A stretch of DNA of 64,000 bases, from contig NZ_AP024597.1 in assembly GCF_019704315.1 (NCBI RefSeq), positions 620,001-684,000 on the forward strand. The letters are read 5' to 3'. Positions within the stretch are counted from its first letter, which is position 1, and the number at the start of each line of letters is the position of its first letter. Below are positions 45,010 to 53,886 of the stretch, one piece after another. The position numbers were made by a program, and so were the translations under genes. The notes under the pieces were generated by a model, which was given only the letters and a program-made list of their open reading frames with translations, did no database searches and was not told where the DNA came from. This DNA is from Stygiolobus caldivivus. Its GTDB lineage: Archaea > Thermoproteota > Thermoprotei_A > Sulfolobales > Sulfolobaceae.

Positions 45010-45447
45010 TAAGTTTGATCAACAGTGATAGTTATAAAGAATTAACTGATTATTGCGTGCTTACAAAATTAAGAGTTATCAGCTTAGCTTCTTGGGGCGG
45101 AGCGGGTAGTTGTTGATGGTAATATTGTACTCGTTCACGCTTTAACAAGTAAGACCTTTTTTCTACAATACATAATTTTTGGTATATGTAACTATGAGAG
45201 GCACTACACGTTAACGCGTCTAACAAACTTGGGTTTATAACCGTGGGAGGCATAGCCGCCCTTTACGGCTGGCTGAGTATATTAGTAACTAGTGGGGTCT
45301 TTAAACGTTATATCAGGAAACAGTTTAATCTCATCACTTATTTAACATGCGAGTACACTACTTTTACCTTATTTAAAATAGAAATAAATGCGTAAATACT
45401 GTATATCCAGAATTTTTTAATTTGATCTCTCTTATGAATAATAACGG
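45010..45447. other. Intergenic region with weak ORFs only
   Basis: About 440 bases. On the minus strand a 67-codon frame from ATG 45253 (MPPTVINPSLLDALTCSASH) has a TATA-like CTAATATAC about 25 bases upstream and could be a gene. On the plus strand a GTG at 45243 opens a frame with a hydrophobic stretch (GGIAALYGWLSILVTSG). Both overlap and neither is convincing. The rest is promoter DNA for the flippase gene (TTTTTTAA at 45413-45420). Confidence 0.4.
45031..45039 (-). promoter_or_regulatory. TATA box of the 109-residue gene
   Basis: CTTTATAAC, centred 26 bases before ATG 45009 on the minus strand. Confidence 0.55.
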
Positions 45448-46950
45448 ATGGAAAAACAAGGTACTTCAGAGACTAAAGGAGTAAGAATGATCTACACCGG
45501 ATTGGTGAACCTTAGTCTGAAATTACTTACTTCTCCTTTATCATTTATCTTTATGTATCTTGTAGCTCACTACTTAAGTAATCTCAAGAACGGTATAGTA
45601 CTGTTTGCAACTTGGCAATCGATATTTGTCTTGATAATGGGATATTTTACGATACCGTCAGATATTTTCTCCCTTTTGACCTCAAGGTATTCGGCAGAAA
45701 ATAAACCAGTTGGGGGTGCCTTAATCGTAAATTTAGTATCAGGTATAGCTTCTACTATAGTTTATATTATTCTCGTCCCGTACTTTATGCAGACATTAGG
45801 ATATTATGATCCACTTGCTTTCTTAGTTTCCTCATTACTTATAGTAACATTCTATATCAATAAGGTAGTCACTGCAATAACTAGGGGGAGAAAACCTATT
45901 GCAATCGGTATAGCGTCTAGTTTGTTTCAAATTTCTAGGTTATCATTTGTTTTATTGGCATTTTATTTTTTACATTTGACTATAGTAGGAGTAGCACTAG
46001 CATATGTAATAGGATATATAGCTCAAACGATATACAATTTATCTTACATAAACAGCAACTTAAAAATAGATTTATCTATAACTAAATCGATAATTAAGAA
46101 GTCAATTGTTACAATAATTTATTATTTACAACTTATAGTTGAGGCTTCGCTTGTTTGGCTAACCCTTCTTATAACTCATAATTCCATAATCGTTTCCTAT
46201 TTCGAGTCAGCGTTGATCATAGCTAATATTGTAGGTTGGTCGGGAGCTGTTTACGATGGTCTTATAGCTAAGTTGGGTGAAACTAAGTCTAAGCACGTAG
46301 TTGAGACTGCCGTTAAACTCTACTTCATTGCATCGGCTTTATTTTTACTCTTAACTATAGTAGAGGCCCATGCACTGTTATATCATATAAGACCGGAATA
46401 TGTACTATCTTTTTACACTATTATAATATTATCTTTATCTAATTTTGTAAGAAACTTATACACTATTTTCTATTATTCTATTTTTATGATCGATAAGACC
46501 ATGGGAGTAGAAGATGATCTTTCATTTAAGGGTTATACGGCAAGTTTAAATAAATCTAATCTTATTTTCTCGGGTTTAGGTGTATTTATCTCTATAGTCC
46601 TTGTATATTTATTTAGGGACGCACAGGCTTATATAATCTCTGCTATAATGACAATTGGCCTACTTGTTAATTCCTCATGGATGCTTTTTTCTTCTTTTAA
46701 GCTTAGTAAGAAACTGTACAATTTTAAAATCCCCAGTAGAGAAATAATCAGCTCAACAGTAACGGTACTAGTTGTTATTCTAATAATGTGGAGGCTATCA
46801 AATAATGTAAGTTATGAGTGGATGGTAATAAACGGTATTATAAGTTCTGGTCTATTCTTACTACTAACGTATCTATTGAACCCATTTGGTAGAAGCTTGG
46901 TAAAAGCCTCCCTAAGGGAAGTGAGAAAAATTCTTATGTCGAGAATGTAA
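45448..46950 (+). CDS. Wzx/MATE-like polysaccharide (lipid-linked oligosaccharide) flippase
   Basis: A 500-residue membrane protein with about 14 helices, beginning MIYTGLVNLSLKLLTSPLSFIFMYLVA and containing the MOP-superfamily-like pattern of paired helices with charged loops (RYSAENKPVGGALIVNLVSG; RGRKPIAIGIASSLFQISRL). It likely flips the dolichol-linked glycan across the membrane for N-glycosylation. It opens the glycan cluster; the aldolase gene begins 9 bases after its stop. Flippase assignment rests on topology and context, since the family diverges strongly. Confidence 0.75.
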   Translation: MEKQGTSETKGVRMIYTGLVNLSLKLLTSPLSFIFMYLVAHYLSNLKNGIVLFATWQSIFVLIMGYFTIPSDIFSLLTSRYSAENKPVGGALIVNLVSGIASTIVYIILVPYFMQTLGYYDPLAFLVSSLLIVTFYINKVVTAITRGRKPIAIGIASSLFQISRLSFVLLAFYFLHLTIVGVALAYVIGYIAQTIYNLSYINSNLKIDLSITKSIIKKSIVTIIYYLQLIVEASLVWLTLLITHNSIIVSYFESALIIANIVGWSGAVYDGLIAKLGETKSKHVVETAVKLYFIASALFLLLTIVEAHALLYHIRPEYVLSFYTIIILSLSNFVRNLYTIFYYSIFMIDKTMGVEDDLSFKGYTASLNKSNLIFSGLGVFISIVLVYLFRDAQAYIISAIMTIGLLVNSSWMLFSSFKLSKKLYNFKIPSREIISSTVTVLVVILIMWRLSNNVSYEWMVINGIISSGLFLLLTYLLNPFGRSLVKASLREVRKILMSRM

Positions 46951-46959
46951 TTTCATGCT

Positions 46960-47778
46960 ATGACCGGGTTAGAGATTAGAATGAAAAAACTCTTTGAGAG
47001 GAATAGGGCTTTTGTAGTAGCTTTGGATCACGGTCTTGTTATGGGCCCGCTTAAAGGTCTAGAAAAAATTGCTGAGGTTGCTAAAAAAATAGCTAACAGA
47101 GGGCCTGACGCGCTTCAGATGACTCCGGCTATGGTTAGGTTACTTAAGGAGAATTTCTTTTCCCGTTCTTCACCTATGTTAATAGCGAGGCTTGACACTG
47201 CAAATGTGTGGAGACAAAAATATAGAAAATATGAAAGTGGATACTATTCAGCGGTTTATTCTATCAGAGACGCGATAGAAGCGGGTGCAGATGCAGTAGT
47301 AACTTACCTTGTAGTAGGATATGGAGAGGATCAAGTGGAGGGTGTAAATATAGATTATTTGTCAGCTTTGAGGAGAGAGGCGAATGACTATGGTATTCCA
47401 TTCATAATTGAACCCTTATTTGTTTCCCCGGATAACCCTGATTCTGTAAAAGACCCCGAGCTAGTAAAATACGTCACCAGGTTGGCTTCAGAGATAGGTG
47501 CTGATATATTGAAGGTAGATTACACGGGGACTAAGGAGTCTTTCAGAGATGTGGTAAATTATGCGTTTGCACCTATCCTCATCAGGGGTGGTCCGAAAAC
47601 TAACACTAATGAAGAATTCCTCAAGATGTTAAAAGACGCGTTAGATGCTGGGGCTAAGGGCATTACTGTAGGGAGAAATTTATGGCAATCGGAGTACCCT
47701 GAAAGATTGGCTACTGCTATTTCCTATCTAGTCCATGATAACAAGGATCTTGGAGAAATCTTAAAAGTATTAGAATAG
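46960..47778 (+). CDS. DhnA/DeoC-type class I aldolase
   Basis: A 272-residue TIM-barrel aldolase. [13 protein letters not shown] (~18-30), [24 protein letters not shown] and the Schiff-base strand [10 protein letters not shown] (lysine ~187) match the FBP aldolase/ADH synthase group; [15 protein letters not shown] and [10 protein letters not shown] bind phosphate. Sulfolobales make fructose bisphosphate with the separate FBP aldolase/phosphatase, so the role here is open. Its place between a flippase and a glycosyltransferase, near UDP-sulfoquinovose synthase, suggests glycan-precursor or sulfosugar chemistry (inference). Confidence 0.82.
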   Translation: MTGLEIRMKKLFERNRAFVVALDHGLVMGPLKGLEKIAEVAKKIANRGPDALQMTPAMVRLLKENFFSRSSPMLIARLDTANVWRQKYRKYESGYYSAVYSIRDAIEAGADAVVTYLVVGYGEDQVEGVNIDYLSALRREANDYGIPFIIEPLFVSPDNPDSVKDPELVKYVTRLASEIGADILKVDYTGTKESFRDVVNYAFAPILIRGGPKTNTNEEFLKMLKDALDAGAKGITVGRNLWQSEYPERLATAISYLVHDNKDLGEILKVLE

Positions 47779-47789
47779 ACATTTTCTTA

Positions 47790-48971
47790 ATGCTAAAGGA
47801 GTTCATAATAAAAAGAGCTAACCTGTTGACTGAAATAACATTAGCTATTATGGTGTTTTTATATACATATTTCACGGTAATTACTTTTGCCCCAGTAAAC
47901 GGGTATATAGGAGATGAAGTATGGTATCCTACTGCTGCTTATAATATCCTAAAACTGGTTTTCCATGTTACCCCACCGATGTACTTCCCATATTCTCAAG
48001 AGGCCAATATCCAGACTTACATCAATCCCGAGCACCCGCCTTTAGCTAAGTACATTATGGACCTGTTTATATTGCTAATGGGCTACAAACCTATAGCATG
48101 GAGGATAGGGAGCTGGATAATGGGAGACCTGATGGTTATAGTGGGCTTTTTATTAGCCAGAAAACTGGTAGGGGGAGAACTGGGAAACGTAGCGGGGTTA
48201 GTGAGTGCCTTATTAATAATGCTTTCACCTAATTTATGGTTACTCCACGGAATAGCAATGCTAGATATTTATGTAGGCTCTTTTATATTATTATCGCTTT
48301 ATTTTCTATTGAGTGACAACCTACTCTTAGCTTCTATCACTTTAGGTTTAGCCATGGCGTCTAAAGAGAGTGCTTTTCCTTTAATATTACCTTTCCTTTA
48401 TTACGTGGGTGAATTTAAAAAGAGCCCTATTCAGAGAGCGGTGTACGGTATAGGTATTCCGGCAAGTGTTTACGCTATTCTTTCAGTCCCCATCATGGTC
48501 TATTTCGGGGGAATATCCGGTTGGATCCATAATTCCTTTCTGTTTATGTTAGGTTGGGACGCTACTAACGGTCACATAGCGTTAACAGCAATTGATCAAA
48601 TATCTACGCCATGGGATTGGTTTTTAGATATCCATCCATTTTATGTTGGATACAATTTCTATGCTAGTACTAACCCCTTCATAATGTGGGCGTGGGTTGT
48701 AACCACGCCTCTAGCGTTTATAGTTAGGGACTTAAAGAGTATTATTTTAACCATGTCAGCGTGGACTATGTGGTTGGCGTTTTGTGTAGTTTATATTCTC
48801 GGCAATCACACTTTGTTTAGTTTTTATGTCACCGATTTTGCAGGAATTATAGATGTTTATGTTACAGTATCAATATTTAAATTTTATAAATGGATCTCTA
48901 CAAGGAGGACGGAGAAAGTTAATAATATAGTGAGTAAAGAGGATTTAGGGAGTTCACAAAATGTCGGTTAA
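47790..48971 (+). CDS. GT39/PMT-like membrane glycosyltransferase
   Basis: A 393-residue GT-C type enzyme with about ten helices. The first outside loop has the acidic motif [15 protein letters not shown] (~46-60), and [13 protein letters not shown] (~79-91) is the PMT signature HPPL. Such enzymes transfer a sugar from a dolichyl-phosphate donor outside the membrane. Acceptor and sugar unknown. Its 3' end overlaps the nucleotidyltransferase gene by 11 bases, giving an operon of flippase, aldolase, PMT and nucleotidyltransferase. Confidence 0.8.
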   Translation: MLKEFIIKRANLLTEITLAIMVFLYTYFTVITFAPVNGYIGDEVWYPTAAYNILKLVFHVTPPMYFPYSQEANIQTYINPEHPPLAKYIMDLFILLMGYKPIAWRIGSWIMGDLMVIVGFLLARKLVGGELGNVAGLVSALLIMLSPNLWLLHGIAMLDIYVGSFILLSLYFLLSDNLLLASITLGLAMASKESAFPLILPFLYYVGEFKKSPIQRAVYGIGIPASVYAILSVPIMVYFGGISGWIHNSFLFMLGWDATNGHIALTAIDQISTPWDWFLDIHPFYVGYNFYASTNPFIMWAWVVTTPLAFIVRDLKSIILTMSAWTMWLAFCVVYILGNHTLFSFYVTDFAGIIDVYVTVSIFKFYKWISTRRTEKVNNIVSKEDLGSSQNVG

Positions 48972-49725
48972 AAAAGCTGTAATTACAGCGGCCGGAAAGG
49001 GCAGTAGGATGAAGTACATTACCTCAGTTCTGCCTAAAGCTTTACTTCCCCTTTTTAAAGGTGAAGATGGAAAAATAGTGATGAGACCGATAATCGACTT
49101 AATTATGGAGTCCCTAAATACCGTAGGCGTGGAAAAGTTTTGCATTGTAGTAGGTAAGCACGGTAAACTCTTGATGGACTATTTATTCGAAAGGGAAGTA
49201 ACTTTTGTGTTTCAAAAGGAACCTAAAGGTTTTGGCGACGCTGTATTAAAAGCTGAAGATTTTGTAGGCTCTGACCCCTTTTTTGTACATGCTGACGATG
49301 GTGTTTTAACGGGTGGCTATAGAGAGTCTACGTCTCTCTTCAATGAGATAAAACCAGATGCAGTACTATTACTTAGGGAGGTAAAGAACCCGAAAAGGTA
49401 CGGAGTTGTAGCTGTTCAGGATAAGGGTGACTATATGGGCCACAAGCTCTTCAAAGTAGTTGAGGCTGAAGAAAAGCCTGAAAACCCGAAGTCTAATATA
49501 GCCATATCTGCGGTATACATCTTCACACCAAAGTTATTTAGATCCTTGAAGGCTGTGACGGTTGAAGGGGAAAAAGAGCTAGAATTGACTTATGGAATTC
49601 AGGGAATTATAAATGATGGAGGAGAAGTCTACGGTATTTTGTTAAAGGACGAAAAATGGCTTAACGTAGGCGATCCAGCCAGTTATCATGAGGCTCTTAT
49701 GAGGACATTTACTTCTTCCACTTAG
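48961..49725 (+). CDS. Sugar-1-phosphate nucleotidyltransferase (GalU/RmlA-like)
   Basis: A 254-residue enzyme. The signature [20 protein letters not shown] (residues ~9-28) is the NTP-binding loop; [20 protein letters not shown] and HADDGVL give the metal/nucleotide site. It likely makes UDP-glucose, the substrate of the adjacent Agl3, but dTDP- or other sugar nucleotides are possible. It overlaps the PMT gene and ends 17 bases inside the convergent agl3 gene. The start is ATG 48961. Confidence 0.85.
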   Translation: MSVKKAVITAAGKGSRMKYITSVLPKALLPLFKGEDGKIVMRPIIDLIMESLNTVGVEKFCIVVGKHGKLLMDYLFEREVTFVFQKEPKGFGDAVLKAEDFVGSDPFFVHADDGVLTGGYRESTSLFNEIKPDAVLLLREVKNPKRYGVVAVQDKGDYMGHKLFKVVEAEEKPENPKSNIAISAVYIFTPKLFRSLKAVTVEGEKELELTYGIQGIINDGGEVYGILLKDEKWLNVGDPASYHEALMRTFTSST

Positions 49726-50866
49726 TTTTAGGCGGTATCGCATGCCTAAATCTTTCAAGTCTTTCTTTATAAGGTAGCAAGTCTTTTATAATAGTCTTAA
49801 CTTCTTCCGGGAGTTTTTTCTTGGGATAGAACCCAAGAGACGGTAATACTTTGATTTCCGGGTTATAGTAGTGTTCTTCGGCTTCTACTCTCGGGTTGAG
49901 GTAATTTCCTATTTGAACGCTTAGACCTAGTTCGTCCCCAGCTCTCTTGACTATTTCTGCGATTTGCCTAACTGAATAGACTTCTGCGAATTGGTTGGCA
50001 AGTCTATATTCCCCTTGATTAGGTGGGTGTTCTAAAAGCAATGTTAGTGCCTGCATACTGTCTTCAAGTGACAAAAACCCTCTGGTCTGCCCTCCTTTTC
50101 CATAAACTGTAAGGGGCTGTCCTATTACGGCTTCTACGCAAAACCTGTTAACAACAGTTCCCCATACCTCATCAAAGTCAAACCTAGTCCTCAGTGTTTC
50201 TTCCGTTATCTCTTCCGTTCTAGTCCCATAGACTGGGCCTTGCATTATGTCCGTTACTGTTAGCCCTTGGATCTCGTTGAAATAAAGGAGGTAATTCGTG
50301 TCGTGGATTTTGGTTATATGGTAAATGGATCCACCTTTTCTCGGGACAACGATCCTATCCTTCTTTCCGTTAACTATAGCATCTACGTAAATACTTTCCG
50401 GTATATCAAAGGAAGGTGTACCATATTCGCCCATAGTGCCCATCTTTAGTAGGTGGATTGTAGGGTCTACTTCAAGTATTGATTGGACGACCCTTAAAGT
50501 ACCTACCTCATTATTTATAGCAGTATATACTGAGTGTTCCATATCTATCATCGAATAGGGTGCTGATCTCTGCTCTGCAAAATGTACTATTGCATCCGGC
50601 TTGTGTCTTTTCACTACCTCTTTTAGGAAGGGATAGTCTGTAACATCACCCTTATAGAATGTAATATCAACTCCTAAATGTTTCTTTGCTTCTTTAACTC
50701 TCTCCTCAGGTTCTGGTAACGGAAAAGCGGAATCTGCACCTACTTCTTGAGAAAACCTTCTGGTAGACAAGTTGTCTATTCCTATGACTTCATGTCCTCT
50801 TTTAGCGAGCCTAAGAGCTAACGGCCATCCTAAATATCCATCTATACCTAATACTAGAACTTTCAT
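49709..50866 (-). CDS. agl3: UDP-sulfoquinovose synthase (Agl3/SQD1)
   Basis: A 385-residue SDR enzyme that makes UDP-sulfoquinovose from UDP-glucose and sulfite, for the sulfated N-glycan of Sulfolobus S-layer proteins. NAD motif VLGIDGYLGWPLALRLAKRG (~4-23), then IGIDNLSTRRF, FAEQRSAPYSM, the catalytic Thr in MGTMGEYGTP and the YxxxK pair in YHITKIHD (~183-190). IMQGPVYGTRTEE and GGQTRGFLSLEDSMQAL are SQD1-specific. It is convergent with the nucleotidyltransferase and divergent from the hexokinase gene, all likely serving UDP-sugar supply. Confidence 0.92.
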   Translation of the reverse strand: MKVLVLGIDGYLGWPLALRLAKRGHEVIGIDNLSTRRFSQEVGADSAFPLPEPEERVKEAKKHLGVDITFYKGDVTDYPFLKEVVKRHKPDAIVHFAEQRSAPYSMIDMEHSVYTAINNEVGTLRVVQSILEVDPTIHLLKMGTMGEYGTPSFDIPESIYVDAIVNGKKDRIVVPRKGGSIYHITKIHDTNYLLYFNEIQGLTVTDIMQGPVYGTRTEEITEETLRTRFDFDEVWGTVVNRFCVEAVIGQPLTVYGKGGQTRGFLSLEDSMQALTLLLEHPPNQGEYRLANQFAEVYSVRQIAEIVKRAGDELGLSVQIGNYLNPRVEAEEHYYNPEIKVLPSLGFYPKKKLPEEVKTIIKDLLPYKERLERFRHAIPPKTKWKK

Positions 50867-50906
50867 TTACATAACCTTTATCAATAACGTATAAAAAATT
50901 AATACT

Positions 50907-51806
50907 ATGATCATAGTAGGAGTAGATGCAGGCGGGACTAAAACAAAGGCAGTAGCTTATAATGAGGAAGGAAACCTCATTGGAGAAGGCAATTCCGGTT
51001 CCGGGAACTACCATAATGTAGGGCTCTCGAAAGCTATAGCACACATAAAAGAGGCCATATTTAGTGCAACCCAAGGTAAAGAGCCAGACGTAGTGGCTAT
51101 GGGTGTAGCAGGGTTAGACTCGAGATATGACTGGGAAAATTTCTCTCCTTTAGCTTTAAACTTGGCTAGAAAGGTGATTATAAAGCATGATGGTGTTATA
51201 GCACTATTTTCGGAGACATTAGGACAGCCCGGTGTCGTAGTAATAGCTGGAACCGGTAGTGTGGTAGAGGGATATGATGGGAAAGATTTTTATAGACTCG
51301 GAGGAAGAGGTTGGTTACTTTCAGATGATGGTTCTGCTTATTGGGTATCTAGGAAAGCGTTAAGGAGAGTTTTACGGATGATGGACGGACTAGAGGAGAA
51401 GACATCCTTATTTAACTTAGTCACCTCCAAGATCGGTATTAGAGACCTTGATGACCTGGTTCTTTGGGCATACACTAGTAGCTGTCAAATTGATATAGTA
51501 GCCTCAGTGGCTGAAGCTGTGGACAGAGCAGCCAGAGAAGGTGACCGTGTAGCCATATCTATCTTAAAAGAAGGTGCAGAAGTCCTAGCTTCTCAGGCTG
51601 TGACTTTAGCTAAGAAATTAGGAGTTGATAAAGTGTATTTGAAAGGAGGAATGTTTAAATCCCCAATTTATTTATCCGCTTTTAAAGGTTATCTTTCACT
51701 TTATGGGATATCTGGAGATATAGGAAATAGGTCTCCAGAAATAGGTGCCGTAATATTAGCCTTTAAAGAAACCGGGCTTAACCCAAGTAAGATATTACAC
51801 AGGTAA
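50907..51806 (+). CDS. Broad-specificity hexokinase / GlcNAc kinase (BadF family)
   Basis: A 299-residue ASKHA ATPase. Phosphate-1 loop VGVDAGGTKTKAVAY (~4-18), phosphate-2 AGTGSVVEGYDG (~115-126), GGRGWLLSDDGSAYW (~132-146) and adenosine motif LKGGMFKSPIYL (~251-262) match the ATP-dependent hexokinase of S. tokodaii, of the same length, which phosphorylates glucose, mannose and N-acetylglucosamine. With the nucleotidyltransferase and Agl3 it would supply sugar phosphates for glycans. Its 3' end overlaps the convergent ggt gene by 12 bases. TATA-like CCTTTATCAA at 50875-50884. Confidence 0.88.
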   Translation: MIIVGVDAGGTKTKAVAYNEEGNLIGEGNSGSGNYHNVGLSKAIAHIKEAIFSATQGKEPDVVAMGVAGLDSRYDWENFSPLALNLARKVIIKHDGVIALFSETLGQPGVVVIAGTGSVVEGYDGKDFYRLGGRGWLLSDDGSAYWVSRKALRRVLRMMDGLEEKTSLFNLVTSKIGIRDLDDLVLWAYTSSCQIDIVASVAEAVDRAAREGDRVAISILKEGAEVLASQAVTLAKKLGVDKVYLKGGMFKSPIYLSAFKGYLSLYGISGDIGNRSPEIGAVILAFKETGLNPSKILHR

Positions 51807-53231
51807 TGATATACCTTCACTTCTAGGGTCTGCGACACCTATGTACATGTCTCCTTTTTTCTTAAGTGCTTGTACTACTCCTACTTCATTAGTAAAATAA
51901 TCTAGTTCTTGGTATGGTAGTTTCATCCGCTTTTCATGAGCGACTCTGTCCCCTAAGAACACAAACCTGGGGTAATAGACAGCATCATCTATTTCTAACC
52001 CATAGTCTACATAATACTGCAGTACTTGCGTATGTATTTGAGGACGCAAATCACCCCCAGCACATCCTATAACTAAACTCTCATTATCTCCTCTTTCAGC
52101 CCTTAGTATTGAAAGAGTATGGAGAGGCCTTTTTCTCGGCTCTGGTTTATTATGTCCCTCAGTAAACCCAAATCCTCTGTTGTTAAATACGATATTTTTT
52201 ACAGTGATCCCTGAACCGAAAGGAAAGAATAAACTCTGAATAAACCCTACCTCATTTTCACCGTCCGCTACCACGAAAAAAGTCGTGTCTCTAGTATTCA
52301 TTTGCAGGTCTTGGTTGGGGTAACTAGCAAGTCTTTTCCTTAGGCGGTCTTCAGATAGGAGGTCTTCTTCAGGGTAATAAAACCTTGGATCTGTCACGAA
52401 GTTATTCCTATCTTCGTATGCTATTGTAAAGATCTTTATTAGCTCATTTACACGTCTAGGATCGTCAAATTTGTAGTTCCATGTTTGCTGTAGTTCAGCT
52501 AGTTTTAATGATTCTAAGGTAGTAATTCCCTGACTGTTAGGGGGTAGTTCATATAATGTTAATTCTCTATAGGTAGATTTTAAAGGCTTAACGACCTTTC
52601 CCTTAAATTCTGAGAAGTCTGATACATCAACATTAACACCTTGTGTGTTAAGTCCGTCTACTAACTCATAGGTAATTTTGCTTTCGTAAAAATCCCTCGG
52701 ATCTTTTGAAATAATTTTTAAGACCTCTCCAAGTTCATTTAGCTTTAAGATGTCACCGGCTTTTTTATTGCCGTAAATCTCAGACCAGCTTTTAGGCATG
52801 TTGTTTGACCTTAAAATAGCTTTAGATAACTCTTTACTGACATAAAATCCATTAGTAGCTAAATTAATAGCGGGCCTAAGCACATCTCTCAAGTCCAAAG
52901 ACATATATCTTCTATACAAGTAGTCCCATAGGTCAACTAGACCCGGGACTAAAACGGTTGAAGGTTCTCTCATAGACTGTATCTTTTCTACGTTTAATTT
53001 TTTAGGGGACCAGCCAGATGCGTTATATGATATAATTCCTTCTGGGGTCTTTGCTAAAAGAAAACCGTCTCCACCTAGCCCGCTGGTATGGGGCATAACC
53101 ACAGATAGCACTGCACTTATACCAACAGCTGCATCAAAGGCATTACCCCCTTGTTCTAAAATTTTTGCACCAACGTAAGACGCTATGTAATTCTGGGTTG
53201 AAACTACTTTTTTTCCGAGAGCTGTTTTCAT
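51795..53231 (-). CDS. ggt: Gamma-glutamyltranspeptidase-like Ntn hydrolase, no signal peptide
   Basis: A 478-residue protein. LEQGGNAFDAAVGISAVLSVVMPHTSGLGGDGF (written here in parts: GGNAFDAAVGISAVL, HTSGLGGDGFLL) is the classical GGT start. The autocleavage nucleophile is the Thr in NTRDTTFFVVADGENE (about residue 350), with GRPQIHTQ-like VIGCAGGDLRPQIH later. ATG 53231 was chosen because it begins MKTALGKKVVSTQNYIA, as in the family; a longer upstream frame to 53600 only mirrors the divergent gene. Bacterial GGTs are secreted; here no signal peptide is seen, so a cytoplasmic location is likely. The substrate is unclear, since Sulfolobales do not make glutathione. Confidence 0.87.
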   Translation of the reverse strand: MKTALGKKVVSTQNYIASYVGAKILEQGGNAFDAAVGISAVLSVVMPHTSGLGGDGFLLAKTPEGIISYNASGWSPKKLNVEKIQSMREPSTVLVPGLVDLWDYLYRRYMSLDLRDVLRPAINLATNGFYVSKELSKAILRSNNMPKSWSEIYGNKKAGDILKLNELGEVLKIISKDPRDFYESKITYELVDGLNTQGVNVDVSDFSEFKGKVVKPLKSTYRELTLYELPPNSQGITTLESLKLAELQQTWNYKFDDPRRVNELIKIFTIAYEDRNNFVTDPRFYYPEEDLLSEDRLRKRLASYPNQDLQMNTRDTTFFVVADGENEVGFIQSLFFPFGSGITVKNIVFNNRGFGFTEGHNKPEPRKRPLHTLSILRAERGDNESLVIGCAGGDLRPQIHTQVLQYYVDYGLEIDDAVYYPRFVFLGDRVAHEKRMKLPYQELDYFTNEVGVVQALKKKGDMYIGVADPRSEGISLPV

Positions 53232-53283
53232 GTTATATTTAATTTTTAATAAGGGGAAAATAAGACAATAGGTTAATATTGAA

Positions 53284-53646
53284 ATGGATTTACCAGAGGA
53301 TGTAAAAAAACGTCTGAGTGAAGGGGTCTGCCTGATTTGCTGCGAAAATGTAGTAGCTTGTATGAGCAGAGATATTCCTAGGAGTCTAAACGTGCCGATA
53401 GACTTAGAAATAGATAGAGAAGGCGGTGAGGTAGTATTAAGGCATATAATAAGGGATGACCCTGAAAACCCGCTAACTGTTGAATACTCGATAAATAAAA
53501 AGTTTGTAGAGACAGTGTCCGAAAAAGGTGGTGAAGTGGTAGTATACTTTTTAGATGAGAATTTCAAAGAAGAAATTAGTATGAGGATAAAAATCGACAA
53601 AGAAGATCTTAAGTTGATAAGGAGGGAGATAGGCCTTGGAAGTTAA
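53284..53646 (+). CDS. Hypothetical protein upstream of MazG and TmcA
   Basis: A 120-residue soluble protein. It begins MDLPEDVKKRLSEGVCLICC with cysteines at CLICC and VACM that could form a metal site, then a beta-rich second half (GGEVVLRHIIRDD, KKFVETVSEKGGEVVVYF). No family recognised. It leads an operon: the MazG-like gene starts 11 bases before its stop and tmcA follows. It is divergent from ggt with 52 bases between starts. A role near tRNA modification is only suggested by position. Confidence 0.65.
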   Translation: MDLPEDVKKRLSEGVCLICCENVVACMSRDIPRSLNVPIDLEIDREGGEVVLRHIIRDDPENPLTVEYSINKKFVETVSEKGGEVVVYFLDENFKEEISMRIKIDKEDLKLIRREIGLGS

Positions 53647-53881
53647 ATATGTCCAAAGTAAGATGAGAGAACTATATTTAGAAAAAGATAAACAGAGAGG
53701 GCTTTTTGGTACTTTTACTTGGTTGGTGGAAGAGGTAGGAGAACTTGCTGAGGCCTTATTAAGCGGGGACAAAACTGCAGCGGAGGAAGAGTTAGCTGAC
53801 GTTATAGCTTGGAGTTTTTCTATAGCAAACCTTGTGGGAATAGACGTAGAAGAAGCTTTAAGGAAGAAATATAACATTTAA
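53636..53881 (+). CDS. MazG-like nucleotide pyrophosphohydrolase (short)
   Basis: An 81-residue all-helical protein. TWLVEEVGELAEALLSGD (~28-45) followed by EEELADVIAWSFSIAN (~50-65) has the EExxE and ExxD magnesium-binding motifs of the MazG/dUTPase superfamily, which hydrolyses (d)NTPs to monophosphates to clear damaged nucleotides. TTG start, overlapping the upstream gene by 11 bases and ending 5 bases before tmcA. Confidence 0.85.
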   Translation: MEVKYVQSKMRELYLEKDKQRGLFGTFTWLVEEVGELAEALLSGDKTAAEEELADVIAWSFSIANLVGIDVEEALRKKYNI

Positions 53882-53886
53882 CCGCC

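Noticed and set aside
45050-45253. 67-codon minus-strand ORF
   Set aside because: A TATA-like site exists, but the product has no recognisable pattern and overlaps another weak frame; kept only as a note.
53232-53600. N-terminal extension of the ggt frame
   Set aside because: It is antisense to the 120-residue gene and low-complexity Ser/Ile/Leu; ATG 53231 begins at the family's normal start.
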